34,463 nucleotides of DNA from contig NW_003109094.1 of NCBI RefSeq assembly GCF_000003605.2, positions 73,094-107,556 on the forward strand. Reading direction: 5' to 3'. Below are positions 28,701 through 31,399 of the stretch, in pieces (position 1 is the stretch's first letter; each line of letters begins with the position of its first letter). The translations under genes were made by a program, and so were the position numbers. The stretch comes from Saccoglossus kowalevskii (Eukaryota > Hemichordata > Enteropneusta > Harrimaniidae). The notes below the pieces were generated by a model. That model made no database searches. It was not told the DNA's origin and was given only the letters and a program-made list of their open reading frames with translations.

Positions 28701-31399
28701 ACTAATATAAAGGAATACATTCGAAACGATCTAGCCCTACTTTCTAGAGGGTATTTCTTGGCGAGGCGTTTGCGGTGAGATGTGCCCCGTGTATAATATA
28801 TACTGTCGAAGTGCAGTGTAACGAATAAGAACGGGAACGGGACATGGAGTCTTCGATCGAGCTCTGATGATTAATTAGTTAACCAAAGAGTTTGTTTATC
28901 TGAATCAAAGCTGCAGTGTAAACAAATGTGTTTCGCCGAAAGTTCGTTACGATTTGGTTACATGTTCTTTCGGCGGAAGTCTAGATAATTATTAAAGGCA
29001 GGCTTATCACCCATCTATCACTAGATGTGTGACATTTCGTCAAATAACAATTTAACAACATTATAATAACAATATTCTCCAGTGTTGAACAAATAGTAGG
29101 AATTAATGCATATAAATTCCTCTCCTGCAACAAAGGCAGGGAAATAATTAGATTCTCACAGAAGATTGTTTTTGTTGTGATGCTCAGTCTCTTTAACAGT
29201 TGCATTGCCACTTTGTATGATTTGCAGAAAACCTCTCACTGACTCTACTAGTAGAGTGACTGTGTTGACACATATTAGCAAAGCGAGGTTAGAGTGTATA
29301 AGGGTTTGGTATTATCTACAGTTTGCGAGAAGCCTTACTCGTGGACGTACTAACACGTCCATGCCTTATCCAACACAATGCTGAAATCAAAATGGAGTTA
29401 GTGTGGCCACGAGTAATTACAACAGTCACACTGAAAATGTATGTCAGGTGATTAAACTGAGCAACCTTCGGTGCATGTTGGCTTCAGTACGTACCCTAAA
29501 AGTTCATGATCGCTTGTTGATTTTAACGTCTCTTATGATGACCCCAATTGTCAGCCGGACGTGTGTTGTATATGACGGGAATGTAACCTTAATGTTTCTG
29601 CATGGTATACATTTATCAACATGTTTTGATAGTTACAGAGTTCATCCACGATGTTTCATTTAAAATAAACACCAAATAAACTATTGATAATGGCCTGGTT
29701 ACAGTATGTGGAGTAACAAATATAAGACAAATATAAACTTGTTTTTAGTTATTGCAACCCCATGTGACAATTATTCAAAATAAGCTAGACGTTTCGGGCA
29801 ATGACCCTTCAGTAGAAATGTCATTGTCCATAAATTTGCTTGGGCATTGACAACTGAAAACAAATTTAATCTTCCGCTGTTTGTGAAACTGCTAAGATAC
29901 GTTATAGTGAAGTACAAAGCACGTTCGACGTAAAGTTTTTAAAAAATCACACTTAACTTCGAAAATTACAAGTTCACAGCCTAAACAACTTTTCGACGTA
30001 GTATATTATGTGGGCCAAGAATCACTAGCTTCCTGAAAAAAAAATCACCCCCCCCCCGACAATTACTGTTATATCCCAATAGTTCTATTACTCCCATAAC
30101 TTTATTTTCAAAATTCAAAATTCGACGAAATGAATCTGATGGAATGTCGTGAACCCCGATTTACCATCTAAATCACAGTCCCTCTATCTATAAACTGCGT
30201 CTAAATCTATCCTAATTTGTCGCGATCTTCAAAATGGAACATAAACAAACTTAAATGACAAAACACTATACGGTTGAAAAACTAACTAAAAATATCATAA
30301 TAATACATTGACAGAAATGTAATTGCATAGATAGTATTGTACTTTTATAAATATGTATTTTGTTGCGGTATTTGTGCATTTAGGAGTTGGGTGGGGTACT
30401 TTTATGTGTTTTTTTGAAAAGGATGTACTGAAAATAAATGACAGCAGTGTCTATTTCATTTCACTATGGTCACTGAACTTGTTGTATTTGCAGGGTTCTC
30501 TGAGGAGTGTCCAAATACCGTCCTGTCAGTTTCCCGGAATCACACTTTGCTCATGGACCTTAGAAAGAGATCTATGCTTCGCTAATGGACATGGCCCAAA
30601 TAAACATTCGGCTTATTTACATTAACACATCGTTGCTGATATATTGTCCCTGGAAAGCAGTCAGTCGAAATGCTTTGTTGAAAGGATTGGATTCTAGAAT
30701 ACACATGTATGCAATACTAGTAGTATACTAGTAGTTACCGTATAATACCATGGAGCTGAAATATTTTTTTAGCTCCATGGTATAATATACTATATACGGT
30801 ATATAGTTGATGGAGGTAACAGACAGACCTCCATGTACAATAGTTATAACAAGTTGTGAGCATGTTGCTAGCAAATCGACAATCGCACGAGCTGACTCTT
30901 GAAGGGTAAGATACTATGGCATAAACATACCAAACAATGTACTGTAGAATGCTTTATTTCCGCTTAGAATTTATTTTCGCTGAAGGGATGCTTCAAGTGA
31001 AAATAGATTCCAGCGAATATACATTTTTTTCACATATTTGACATTCAACTCATCAAAAATAAATTAAAAATAACAAATTCCATACAAAACACCCAATTCC
31101 AGCTAAAAAAAGTATTTACAATATAGTAAAAACTTACCGTATTGGCATCTAACGCCATATCTACCCGGGGGACAGCTTGCACATGGCTGATGGACGTCAG
31201 TGGTGCAGGTTTCACAGCGGTCAAACAGCGAGCAACCATCCTTGGCGACAATCTCGTTGTAGTCGAGCGTTTGGAAAGAGCTATCCACGCAGAGACAGGT
31301 GATTGGGCCATGTGAAATACCGTACGCAGCATCTACCCGAGGCAAAAGGGCGAACAAGACGAGCGTCGACAAAGATATTGCGTAGATACTGTACCCCAT
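944..31399 (-). CDS. Secreted mosaic MACPF protein gene, 20 exons, 3' end missing
   Basis: This entry joins the 20 exons listed separately. In transcription order they start at 31399, 23649, 23025, 20704, 16284, 14749, 14148, 13123, 12355, 11770, 9791, 8884, 7939, 7006, 6727, 5515, 3073, 2512, 2014 and 1733. Every junction keeps one frame, for 4441 coding bases and about 1480 residues. The predicted product is secreted: signal peptide, EGF-like, FN3 x2, kringle, PAN-like, unassigned module, C-type lectin, DNRLRE-like, TSP1 x3, helical linker, MACPF. MACPF domains insert into membranes as oligomeric pores, and TSP1 repeats next to MACPF recall complement C6-C9. The role in immunity, egg defence or venom is inference only. 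No stop codon was found, so at least one more exon lies at 1-943 or beyond. Splice sites are read by eye and there is no transcript evidence. Confidence 0.82.
1845..2014 (-). CDS. Exon 19: helical, charged linker before MACPF
   Basis: This 170-nt exon encodes predicted residues about 1161-1217. It is rich in Leu, Gln, Glu, Arg and Ala with heptad-like spacing (ALEAEADRIKAKQNIAESQ) and probably forms a coiled coil that continues into the start of exon 20. The acceptor tgtatttcag|AC is in phase 1 and the donor CTACAG|gtaagt in phase 0. A Cys near the start (DCNVW) could belong to the preceding TSP1 repeat. I do not recognise this segment as a named domain. It may act as a spacer or oligomerisation helix. 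Confidence 0.8.
2015..2405 (-). other. Intron 18
   Basis: This intron holds a purine-pyrimidine alternating, CA/CG-rich microsatellite at about 2067-2116 (cacacgagcggcacgcgcgc and similar), capable in principle of Z-DNA. Nothing else was recognised. Confidence 0.6.
2406..2512 (-). CDS. Exon 18: second half of third TSP1 repeat
   Basis: This 107-nt exon (predicted residues about 1125-1160) continues exon 17 in phase 2. It supplies the R-x-x-C-V strand (RRLSCVSSNN) and two later Cys (GDGMCSS, TKKCQDY) of a thrombospondin type 1 repeat. The acceptor is tttcgtag|GAG after a T-rich tract and the donor is TCAG|gtaaac in phase 1. Confidence 0.85.
2513..2998 (-). other. Intron 17
   Basis: Unremarkable AT-rich intron; I see no repeat family or exon-like segment. 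Confidence 0.5.
2999..3073 (-). CDS. Exon 17: first half of third TSP1 repeat
   Basis: This small 75-nt exon encodes HWAVGEWSECSDRCGDGVMTR, the hallmark W-x-x-GEWS-x-C-S-x-x-CG-x-G-x-x-x-R start of a thrombospondin type 1 repeat of ADAMTS/papilin type. The Trp ladder and Arg layers fit the family fold. The acceptor is gattttag|T and the donor ACCAG|gtaacg, with phase 2 on both sides. Together with exon 18 it makes one complete repeat of about 55 residues. Confidence 0.9.
3420..4445. repeat. Tandem array, ~157-bp unit, about 6 copies
   Basis: Units are marked by atatcaaagcaattggac. Unit starts fall at about 3478, 3625, 3765, 3922, 4079, 4236 and 4393, giving periods of 147, 140, 157, 157, 157 and 157. 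The central units are nearly identical, the first and last are degraded, and one is shortened by small deletions. No protein is plausible. The array is followed directly by a GAC/ACG microsatellite and a hairpin. Confidence 0.93.
4451..4528. repeat. (GAC)n microsatellite and terminal hairpin of a Helentron/pearl-like element
   Basis: A GAC/ACG trinucleotide run at about 4451-4474 is followed at 4493-4523 by a strong hairpin: arm agctccgct, internal cgac-aaa-gtcg, arm agcggagct. The order tandem core, microsatellite, 3' hairpin resembles non-autonomous Helentron-related elements (DINE-1, and pearl/CvA of bivalves). The family assignment is inference from layout, not from sequence search. Confidence 0.55.
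5015..5318. mobile_element. MITE, TTAA target site, ~35-bp TIRs
   Basis: The termini are TTAA|AGGGAGGTAGTCGTCGCGC and, inverted, TTAA|AGCGCGGCAGTCGTCGCGC, with GCGCATGCGC-like sequence just inside. TTAA flanks both ends, as expected for piggyBac-type target duplication. The interior is shared with partial copies near 22160-22365 and 24940-25040. There is no transposase, so it is non-autonomous. Confidence 0.75.
5345..5515 (-). CDS. Exon 16: second TSP1-like repeat (divergent)
   Basis: This 171-nt exon encodes predicted residues about 1043-1099, phase 2 on both sides. Its first Cys (ERCYEW) completes the preceding TSP1. A W-x-P motif then leads to a Cys-rich stretch (CRNTGGCGHGTLDGITVC) with the C..CG.G spacing of thrombospondin type 1 repeats, but the usual WS-x-W and Arg layers are eroded. 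The acceptor is cttattcacag|ATG and the donor TTCCA|gtaagt. It was located by frame and splice logic; the correct frame differs from the longest ATG-initiated frame here. Confidence 0.8.
5516..6543 (-). other. Intron 15
   Basis: This intron holds a MITE at 5801-6155, listed separately. The rest shows no exon-like segment. Confidence 0.6.
5801..6155. mobile_element. ~350-bp MITE, copy 1
   Basis: The ends are attttccgtacaattgcga and, inverted, cattttccgttcactgcga, a TIR of about 20 bp. The interior is about 80% identical by eye to 9073-9417 over its full length (shared blocks include cgtctgccgcaaaaatcgaa and ttattaagcatggaaat). No coding frame is conserved between the copies. The target duplication is not clear. 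Confidence 0.75.
6544..6727 (-). CDS. Exon 15: first TSP1 repeat
   Basis: This 184-nt exon encodes predicted residues about 982-1042. YKWLVGPWSACIQEECLGG followed by QHRTVVC is the W..GPWS.C...C..G...R.V.C core of a thrombospondin type 1 repeat. Later Cys occur at DDKCMF and EQSCVTH, and the final Cys comes from exon 16. The acceptor tttcaag|TG is in phase 1 and the donor GAAAG|gtgaga in phase 2. TSP1 repeats bind glycosaminoglycans and proteins, and they precede MACPF in complement C6-C9. Confidence 0.92.
6865..7006 (-). CDS. Exon 14: second part of DNRLRE/CBM96-like beta-sandwich
   Basis: This 142-nt exon was found by splice sites, since it has no useful ATG. It encodes DRLNGKFMAGRYGLMIRPLQ and later DDLVIWSHSRLRPRITLKIQ. 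A Gly-Leu strand followed by a final 'S-x-x-x-x-RPR-L/I-x-[VI]-x' strand is typical of the C-terminal end of DNRLRE/CBM96-type domains. The acceptor attgtag|GAT is in phase 0 and the donor ACAGC|gtaagg in phase 1. It joins exon 13 in frame. Confidence 0.75.
7007..7610 (-). other. Intron 13
   Basis: This intron contains a TTAA MITE at 7141-7289. The flanks are AT-rich with no exon-like segment. Confidence 0.6.
7141..7289. mobile_element. TTAA-type short MITE, copy A
   Basis: About 149 bp. The left end is TTAA|AGCAGGGGGAGTCGTC and the right end, inverted, is AGCGGGAGGGTCGTCACC, with GCGCATGCG motifs inside each. The right target is ATAA, one base off TTAA. It is related to copies at 11491-11640 and 14445-14595. 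Confidence 0.75.
7611..7939 (-). CDS. Exon 13: first part of DNRLRE/CBM96-like beta-sandwich
   Basis: This 329-nt exon encodes predicted residues about 825-934. Features include ALMNFNLDSL (the 'hLhrFDLSSL' strand), EEASLSLNF ('SATLRL'), alternating strands and VNIVSPPLQTWAQ ('hdVT..v..W'), matching the general layout of DNRLRE/CBM96-like domains known from secreted bacterial and some animal proteins. The acceptor tttcctcag|AT is excellent (phase 1) and the donor GCGCAG|gtgagt is in phase 0. A carbohydrate-binding role is suggested only by the family. This is a by-eye assignment. Confidence 0.7.
7940..8810 (-). other. Intron 12
   Basis: No repeat family was recognised except a perfect 16-bp palindrome at 8197-8212 (CTCGTGACGTCACGAG). 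No exon-like segment is visible. Confidence 0.5.
8197..8212. promoter_or_regulatory. Perfect palindrome containing a CRE (TGACGTCA)
   Basis: CTCGTGACGTCACGAG is self-complementary over 16 bp and contains the full CREB/ATF consensus TGACGTCA. It sits inside intron 12, so an enhancer role is speculative; chance or repeat remnant is equally possible. Confidence 0.25.
8811..8884 (-). CDS. Exon 12: C-terminal part of C-type lectin domain
   Basis: This 74-nt exon encodes about 25 residues: WRTNTYKLDDDICSNKKMYV then CESQ. The W...LDDDIC....YVCE pattern matches the C-terminal strand pair of C-type lectin domains (canonical WND..C....FIC). DDD replaces WND, so the principal Ca site may be altered. 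The acceptor is tccttgtag|G (phase 2) and the donor CAAC|gtaagt (phase 1). It joins exon 11 in frame. Confidence 0.9.
8885..9502 (-). other. Intron 11
   Basis: This intron is mostly occupied by the second copy of a ~345-bp MITE at 9073-9417. Nothing else was seen. Confidence 0.6.
9073..9417. mobile_element. ~345-bp MITE, copy 2
   Basis: Full-length relative of 5801-6155. It begins caatgttccgttcaactgcg and ends gtgaacggaaaatg, so the ends are inverted repeats. The long shared blocks include ttcgatttcacgcac and the Lys-poor open stretches, which are not conserved as protein. No transposase is present. Confidence 0.75.
9503..9791 (-). CDS. Exon 11: N-terminal part of C-type lectin domain, EPN motif
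   Basis: This 289-nt exon encodes predicted residues about 704-799. VTWQEAVDLCLERGTVLAKV is the helix-1 region with the first conserved Cys, DLWINGY corresponds to the WIGL strand, and PWESGEPNLSGKC carries the EPN tripeptide of the Ca2+/sugar site plus the next Cys. In the family, EPN goes with mannose-type ligands. The acceptor ccccaacag|CT is in phase 1 and the donor CTTTG|gtaggt in phase 2. It completes with exon 12 and the four core Cys are present. Confidence 0.92.
9930..10006. repeat. Uninterrupted relative of the 3232-4569 element
   Basis: ttgtgaacttaaaac..gaatatgcttaaaacatca matches 3348-3385, and gtggttttacagta matches the right end at 4556-4569. Only about 30 bp separate the two blocks here, versus about 1.2 kb at 3.4-4.5 kb. 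It therefore looks like an empty-site paralogue. Confidence 0.6.
11491..11640. mobile_element. TTAA-type short MITE, copy B
   Basis: TTAA|AGCGGGAGGGTCGTCATC ... GGTGACGACTCCCCCACT|TTAA has intact TTAA on both sides and ~30-bp inverted ends containing GCGCACGCG/CGCATGCGC. It is in the opposite internal orientation to copy A (cacgctatggccatctg block). Confidence 0.8.
11695..11770 (-). CDS. Exon 10: short Gly/Ser-rich exon
   Basis: This 76-nt exon was chosen because it links exon 9 (phase 0) to exon 11 (phase 1). It encodes about 25 residues such as GSCQRKGSIGGSSSANTRQL. The acceptor aaatacag|GCG has a weak pyrimidine tract, while the donor CCAA|gtaagt is strong. A competing acceptor 11 nt downstream (ctacag|GGA) would use another frame and break the phase to exon 11. 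Probably a flexible linker. Confidence 0.6.
11771..12137 (-). other. Intron 9
   Basis: No repeats or exon-like segments recognised in this short intron. Confidence 0.5.
12138..12355 (-). CDS. Exon 9: unassigned beta-rich module (PLAT-like at best)
   Basis: This 218-nt exon encodes predicted residues about 606-678. It begins AYSNYSISVDVADGPSEG, then YISFIISG, then VFKISNINVGFISALKI. The alternation of strands and the 'F-x-I...NVG-x-I-x-x-[IL]-x-I' stretch recall the beginning and middle of PLAT/LH2 domains, but key residues are not decisive. The acceptor ttcattacag|CA gives phase 1; a nearer AG would not fit exon 8. The donor AATAAG|gtatat is in phase 0. No Cys is present, unlike its neighbours. 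Confidence 0.7.
12356..12860 (-). other. Intron 8
   Basis: This intron holds a hAT MITE at 12611-12772 and low-complexity TATCA/ATCAT sequence at about 12447-12530. An AT dinucleotide run lies near 12370-12392. Confidence 0.65.
12611..12772. mobile_element. hAT-type MITE with perfect 8-bp target duplication
   Basis: A 15-bp perfect terminal inverted repeat CAGTGGCGGATCCAG is flanked by TTGACCAA at 12603-12610 and again at 12773-12780. The 162-bp interior has long G and C runs and no coding capacity. TIR start CAGTGGCG and an 8-bp TSD are hAT hallmarks. The intact ends suggest a fairly recent insertion. Confidence 0.92.
12861..13123 (-). CDS. Exon 8: PAN/apple-like region
   Basis: This 263-nt exon encodes predicted residues about 518-605. 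It begins AGCEAFTYSTGG and then VRLCTLFSDLN, the 'C-x-[AG]-F-x-Y...C-x-L[FY]' heart of PAN/apple domains, completing the Cys pair begun in exon 7 (EVCYDECRK). The later part (YILSWGCWAVSDPRHPGNTW) has a GCW motif and no firm domain match. The acceptor gcctttcag|T is in phase 2 and the donor ATCAGG|gtaagt in phase 1. PAN modules mediate protein or carbohydrate binding. Confidence 0.85.
13124..13925 (-). other. Intron 7
   Basis: Contains a long imperfect hairpin at 13485-13635 and T-rich low-complexity sequence near 13250-13280. No exon-like segment. Confidence 0.6.
13485..13635. repeat. Long imperfect inverted repeat (foldback)
   Basis: The left arm contains ggttattacga, atatctcaa, tgcac, agacagt and gcgc. 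The right arm carries their complements in reverse order: gcgcactgtct, gtgcat, ttgaggtat, tcgtaataacc. The apex is GC-rich (gcgcgtcggtcgatacgcgg). The arms are about 65-70 nt with several mismatches. Confidence 0.85.
13926..14148 (-). CDS. Exon 7: Cys-containing region leading into PAN/apple-like domain
   Basis: This 223-nt exon has no useful ATG and was found from splice sites: ttttcaatttcag|CT (phase 1) and AAAAAG|gtatgt (phase 2). It encodes predicted residues about 444-517, including NGEICTCAFQATLTDKYL, SYIGWTYACAAAVEQQVVDL and NSEVCYDECRK. The last segment is the first Cys pair of the PAN-like fold finished in exon 8. The CTC...YAC portion is not assigned to a family. Confidence 0.8.
14149..14707 (-). 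other. Intron 6
   Basis: Contains a degraded TTAA MITE at 14445-14595; otherwise featureless. Confidence 0.55.
14445..14595. mobile_element. TTAA-type short MITE, copy C (degraded)
   Basis: The right end CCCCCCCGCT|TTAA and the interior (acaacgcacgctaaaa, gtcaacgacacgctctaacc, ccgcatgcgaagtgatg) match copies A and B. The left TTAA has mutated (caagca|AGCGGAGGGG). Confidence 0.7.
14708..14749 (-). CDS. Exon 6: 42-nt microexon-sized Cys module
   Basis: The exon encodes CPPAYRLDDSGEC, a C-x-P-x-Y...C turn like one disulfide loop of an EGF-like domain. The acceptor ttgtcgacag|TC and donor AATGTG|gttagt both give phase 1, exactly matching exons 5 and 7. The short length and slightly weak donor lower certainty, but the frame fit and Cys pattern are supportive. 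Confidence 0.7.
14750..15987 (-). other. Intron 5
   Basis: No repeat family, exon or RNA gene recognised in this 1.2-kb stretch. Confidence 0.5.
15988..16284 (-). CDS. Exon 5: kringle domain
   Basis: This 297-nt exon is a single phase 1-1 module (predicted residues about 331-429). It has the six kringle Cys in order: ECYTKRDGSDYRG, KVCLKW, NHNFCRNPGN, NAWCYI, YSMCVL and EHCNP. The G-x-DYRG, NFCRNP and AWCY motifs are diagnostic. The acceptor acacgcacag|AC and donor ATCCGA|gtgagt are strong. Kringles bind lysine, other proteins or glycans in clotting, growth-factor and Wnt-receptor proteins; here it is probably an adhesion module. Confidence 0.95.
16648..19084. mobile_element. ~2.4-kb TIR element with CATCAG flanks
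   Basis: The left end CAGGCCCGTAGTTTGGGGGG and the inverted right end CAGGCCCGTAGCCAGCAC share an 11-bp TIR followed by G-rich ggggttcg sequence. CATCAG directly repeats at 16642-16647 and 19085-19090. There is no transposase ORF; a LINE fragment lies within. The superfamily is uncertain (hAT-like termini, but only 6 bp of the duplication match). Confidence 0.65.
18088..18640 (+). pseudogene. LINE (non-LTR) reverse transcriptase C-terminal fragment
   Basis: The plus-strand frame ending at 18516 contains RLKYILTSFRCFGHKHNVEL, GRHTKIQL, a C..C remnant and ENEIYFVFICPLYNDLRADL. This is the post-RT zinc-finger tail of CR1/jockey-like LINEs ('C..C...EdE.HFL..CPLY...R..L'). A short 3' UTR follows to about 18640 (acagaaataaa). 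No upstream RT or endonuclease is present, so this is a 5'-truncated dead copy. Confidence 0.7.
20411..20704 (-). CDS. Exon 4: second fibronectin type III domain
   Basis: This 294-nt phase 1-1 exon (predicted residues about 233-330) begins PKAPPEVRTVSIIGNSIIIE. W-x-x-P, VIGYVIQY, and GLEYGQTYRLRVAARNRLG then WSP are classic FN3 landmarks (Trp in strand B, Tyr in C, 'L-x-x-x-x-x-Y-x-[VL]-R-V-x-A-x-N' in E-F). The acceptor ttgaag|GT has a moderate pyrimidine tract and the donor CTTAAAG|gtagta is good. Adhesion or spacer module. Confidence 0.95.
20705..22695 (-). other. Intron 3
   Basis: A 2-kb intron with diverged, partly tandem repeats at about 21690-22500 (recurring gtccgatatgatg, gccattttga) and partial TTAA-MITE copies near 22160-22365 and ending near 22675 (gcgcgacgacc...tttaa). 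No exon-like segment. Confidence 0.55.
22160..22365. mobile_element. Partial copy of the 5015-5318 MITE family
   Basis: gactttgactgttgcg and accaacgagtacaaac match 5082-5117, and gaacgcattggattgtggg and gcgcgacgac..ttttaa match 5238-5318. The left terminus is not recognisable. Confidence 0.65.
22696..23025 (-). CDS. Exon 3: first fibronectin type III domain (divergent)
   Basis: This 330-nt phase 1-1 exon (predicted residues about 123-232) starts KMTTESPGQRMPSPNVFP. GKITVTWIQ gives the strand-B Trp, IVGYELDYKK the strand-C Tyr, TFVDFPV then GFYKFRIST the E-F region, and SPIRVPG the end. Relative to a usual ~95-residue FN3, the N-terminus is slightly longer. The acceptor ttgttacag|AG and donor GCCAG|gtaaat are good. 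Confidence 0.9.
23026..23544 (-). other. Intron 2
   Basis: Plain AT-rich intron; no repeats or exon-like segments recognised. Confidence 0.5.
23545..23649 (-). CDS. Exon 2: EGF-like module
   Basis: This 105-nt phase 1-1 exon encodes CNCGIQPCDDGVNGDGECHC then a last Cys (GRCHEM). The Cys spacing and NGDGEC turn fit an EGF/laminin-EGF-like fold sharing its first Cys with the end of exon 1. The acceptor ttttattttag|AA and donor AAATGG|gtaaag are good. Confidence 0.88.
24112..24475. repeat. Minisatellite, 21-bp unit, about 17 copies
   Basis: The unit is tgattatgtcaccacggttat, with variants attttg/attatg and catggtt/cagggtt. 21 bp is a multiple of three, so two plus-strand frames stay open and encode heptapeptide repeats (DYVTTVI or MSPRLLI). 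This is a by-product of the period, not evidence of a gene: no splice context or start context supports coding. Confidence 0.92.
24940..25040. mobile_element. Right-half copy of the 5015-5318 MITE family
   Basis: gttgatttccattggaagag and gcgcatgcgcggcg correspond to 5222-5300. Both termini are lost. Confidence 0.6.
25388..26716 (+). mobile_element. Truncated BEL/Pao LTR retrotransposon remnant
   Basis: TGTCGGGAACAGACATGATG at 25388 recurs at 26499, with 35 of about 37 bases matching, marking the start of a 5' LTR fragment and of the 3' LTR. The 3' LTR runs to about 26716 (ends CCCACA, or about 26727 at AAACA) and contains aataaa near 26664. Only the end of the polyprotein lies between, so gag, protease, RT and RNase H are deleted. 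Confidence 0.75.
25475..26160 (+). pseudogene. BEL/Pao integrase C-terminal region (DUF5641), frameshifted
   Basis: From about 25487 a frame runs through LIGMTKNSLCKVLG and ELVTLVCEIEA. It then shifts near 25590 and continues as LNDRPLTHIS, TPLHLINGR, a W-x-x-EY segment and GDIVLVHSDTQKRLLWPLAK, VRSADIRTKTGK and RPICKLYPLE, ending at a stop at 26160. These are the integrase tail and DUF5641 hallmarks of BEL/Pao elements. The frameshift and missing upstream domains make it dead. Confidence 0.85.
26725..26887. repeat. Foldback plus 39-bp direct duplication
   Basis: aacaccgtccctcaacac at 26725-26742 is inverted at about 26783-26801 (ggtgttgagggacggtg). The intervening sequence, ctcagtcatatatccaacat and onward, is repeated at about 26849-26887. 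It lies at the edge of the BEL 3' LTR. Confidence 0.8.
27200..28691. mobile_element. Mutator-like non-autonomous element, ~160-bp TIRs
   Basis: 27200-27360 (starting AATCTGATTAAAATC, with gtagtgtacgggctttaatt and ending catctgacccgatgcctatg) is inverted with few changes at 28531-28691. The flanks are GGCTCAAAGAC (27189-27199) and GGCTCAAGGAC (28692-28702), a near-perfect 11-bp duplication. Long TIRs with a 9-11 bp TSD fit MULE/Mutator. The 1.2-kb interior has no recognisable transposase. Confidence 0.8.
28703..29763. other. Unannotated intronic stretch
   Basis: I see nothing assignable here; open stretches on both strands are short and lack splice-compatible context. Confidence 0.4.
29764..29829 (-). 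ncRNA. Decayed hammerhead-ribozyme-like motif
   Basis: On the minus strand, CTACTGAAGGGTCATTGCCC is followed by GAAACGTC. This resembles the hammerhead layout CUGAUGA - stem II (GGG...CCC) - GAAA. Flanking GACAAT and ATTGTC could close stem I. The core CUGAUGA is mutated to CUACUGA, so activity is unlikely. Such motifs occur in Penelope-like elements and retrozymes; no such element is otherwise visible. Confidence 0.3.
29830..30740. other. Unannotated intronic stretch
   Basis: AT-rich sequence with a C run near 30048-30057; no feature recognised. Confidence 0.4.
30741..30787. repeat. 17-bp perfect hairpin
   Basis: tataataccatggagct at 30741-30757 is perfectly inverted at 30771-30787 with a 13-nt AT-rich loop. 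A second hairpin (tggaggt...acctcca) lies at about 30810-30834. Confidence 0.9.
31138..31399 (-). CDS. Exon 1: signal peptide and Cys-rich/EGF-like start
   Basis: The ATG at 31399 has good context (A at -3, G at +4) and begins MGYSIYAISLSTLVLFALL, a typical signal peptide with probable cleavage after VDA near residue 24. The frame is open further upstream to another Met at 31510, but that would bury the signal sequence, so 31399 is preferred. The mature part has Cys-rich TCLCVD, KDGCSLFDRCETC and CASCPPGRYGVRC, the last a laminin/EGF-like turn. The donor ATACG|gtaagt is in phase 1 and joins exon 2. Confidence 0.88.

Larger units (their letters stand above)
23650..31137 (-). other. Intron 1, repeat-rich
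   Basis: The largest intron (7.5 kb) holds the minisatellite (24112-24475), a MITE fragment near 24940-25040, a BEL/Pao remnant (25388-26716), a foldback (26725-26887), a Mutator-like element (27200-28691), a hammerhead-like motif (29764-29829) and palindromes. I found no phase 1-1 exon in it, but small ones could be missed. Confidence 0.6.
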
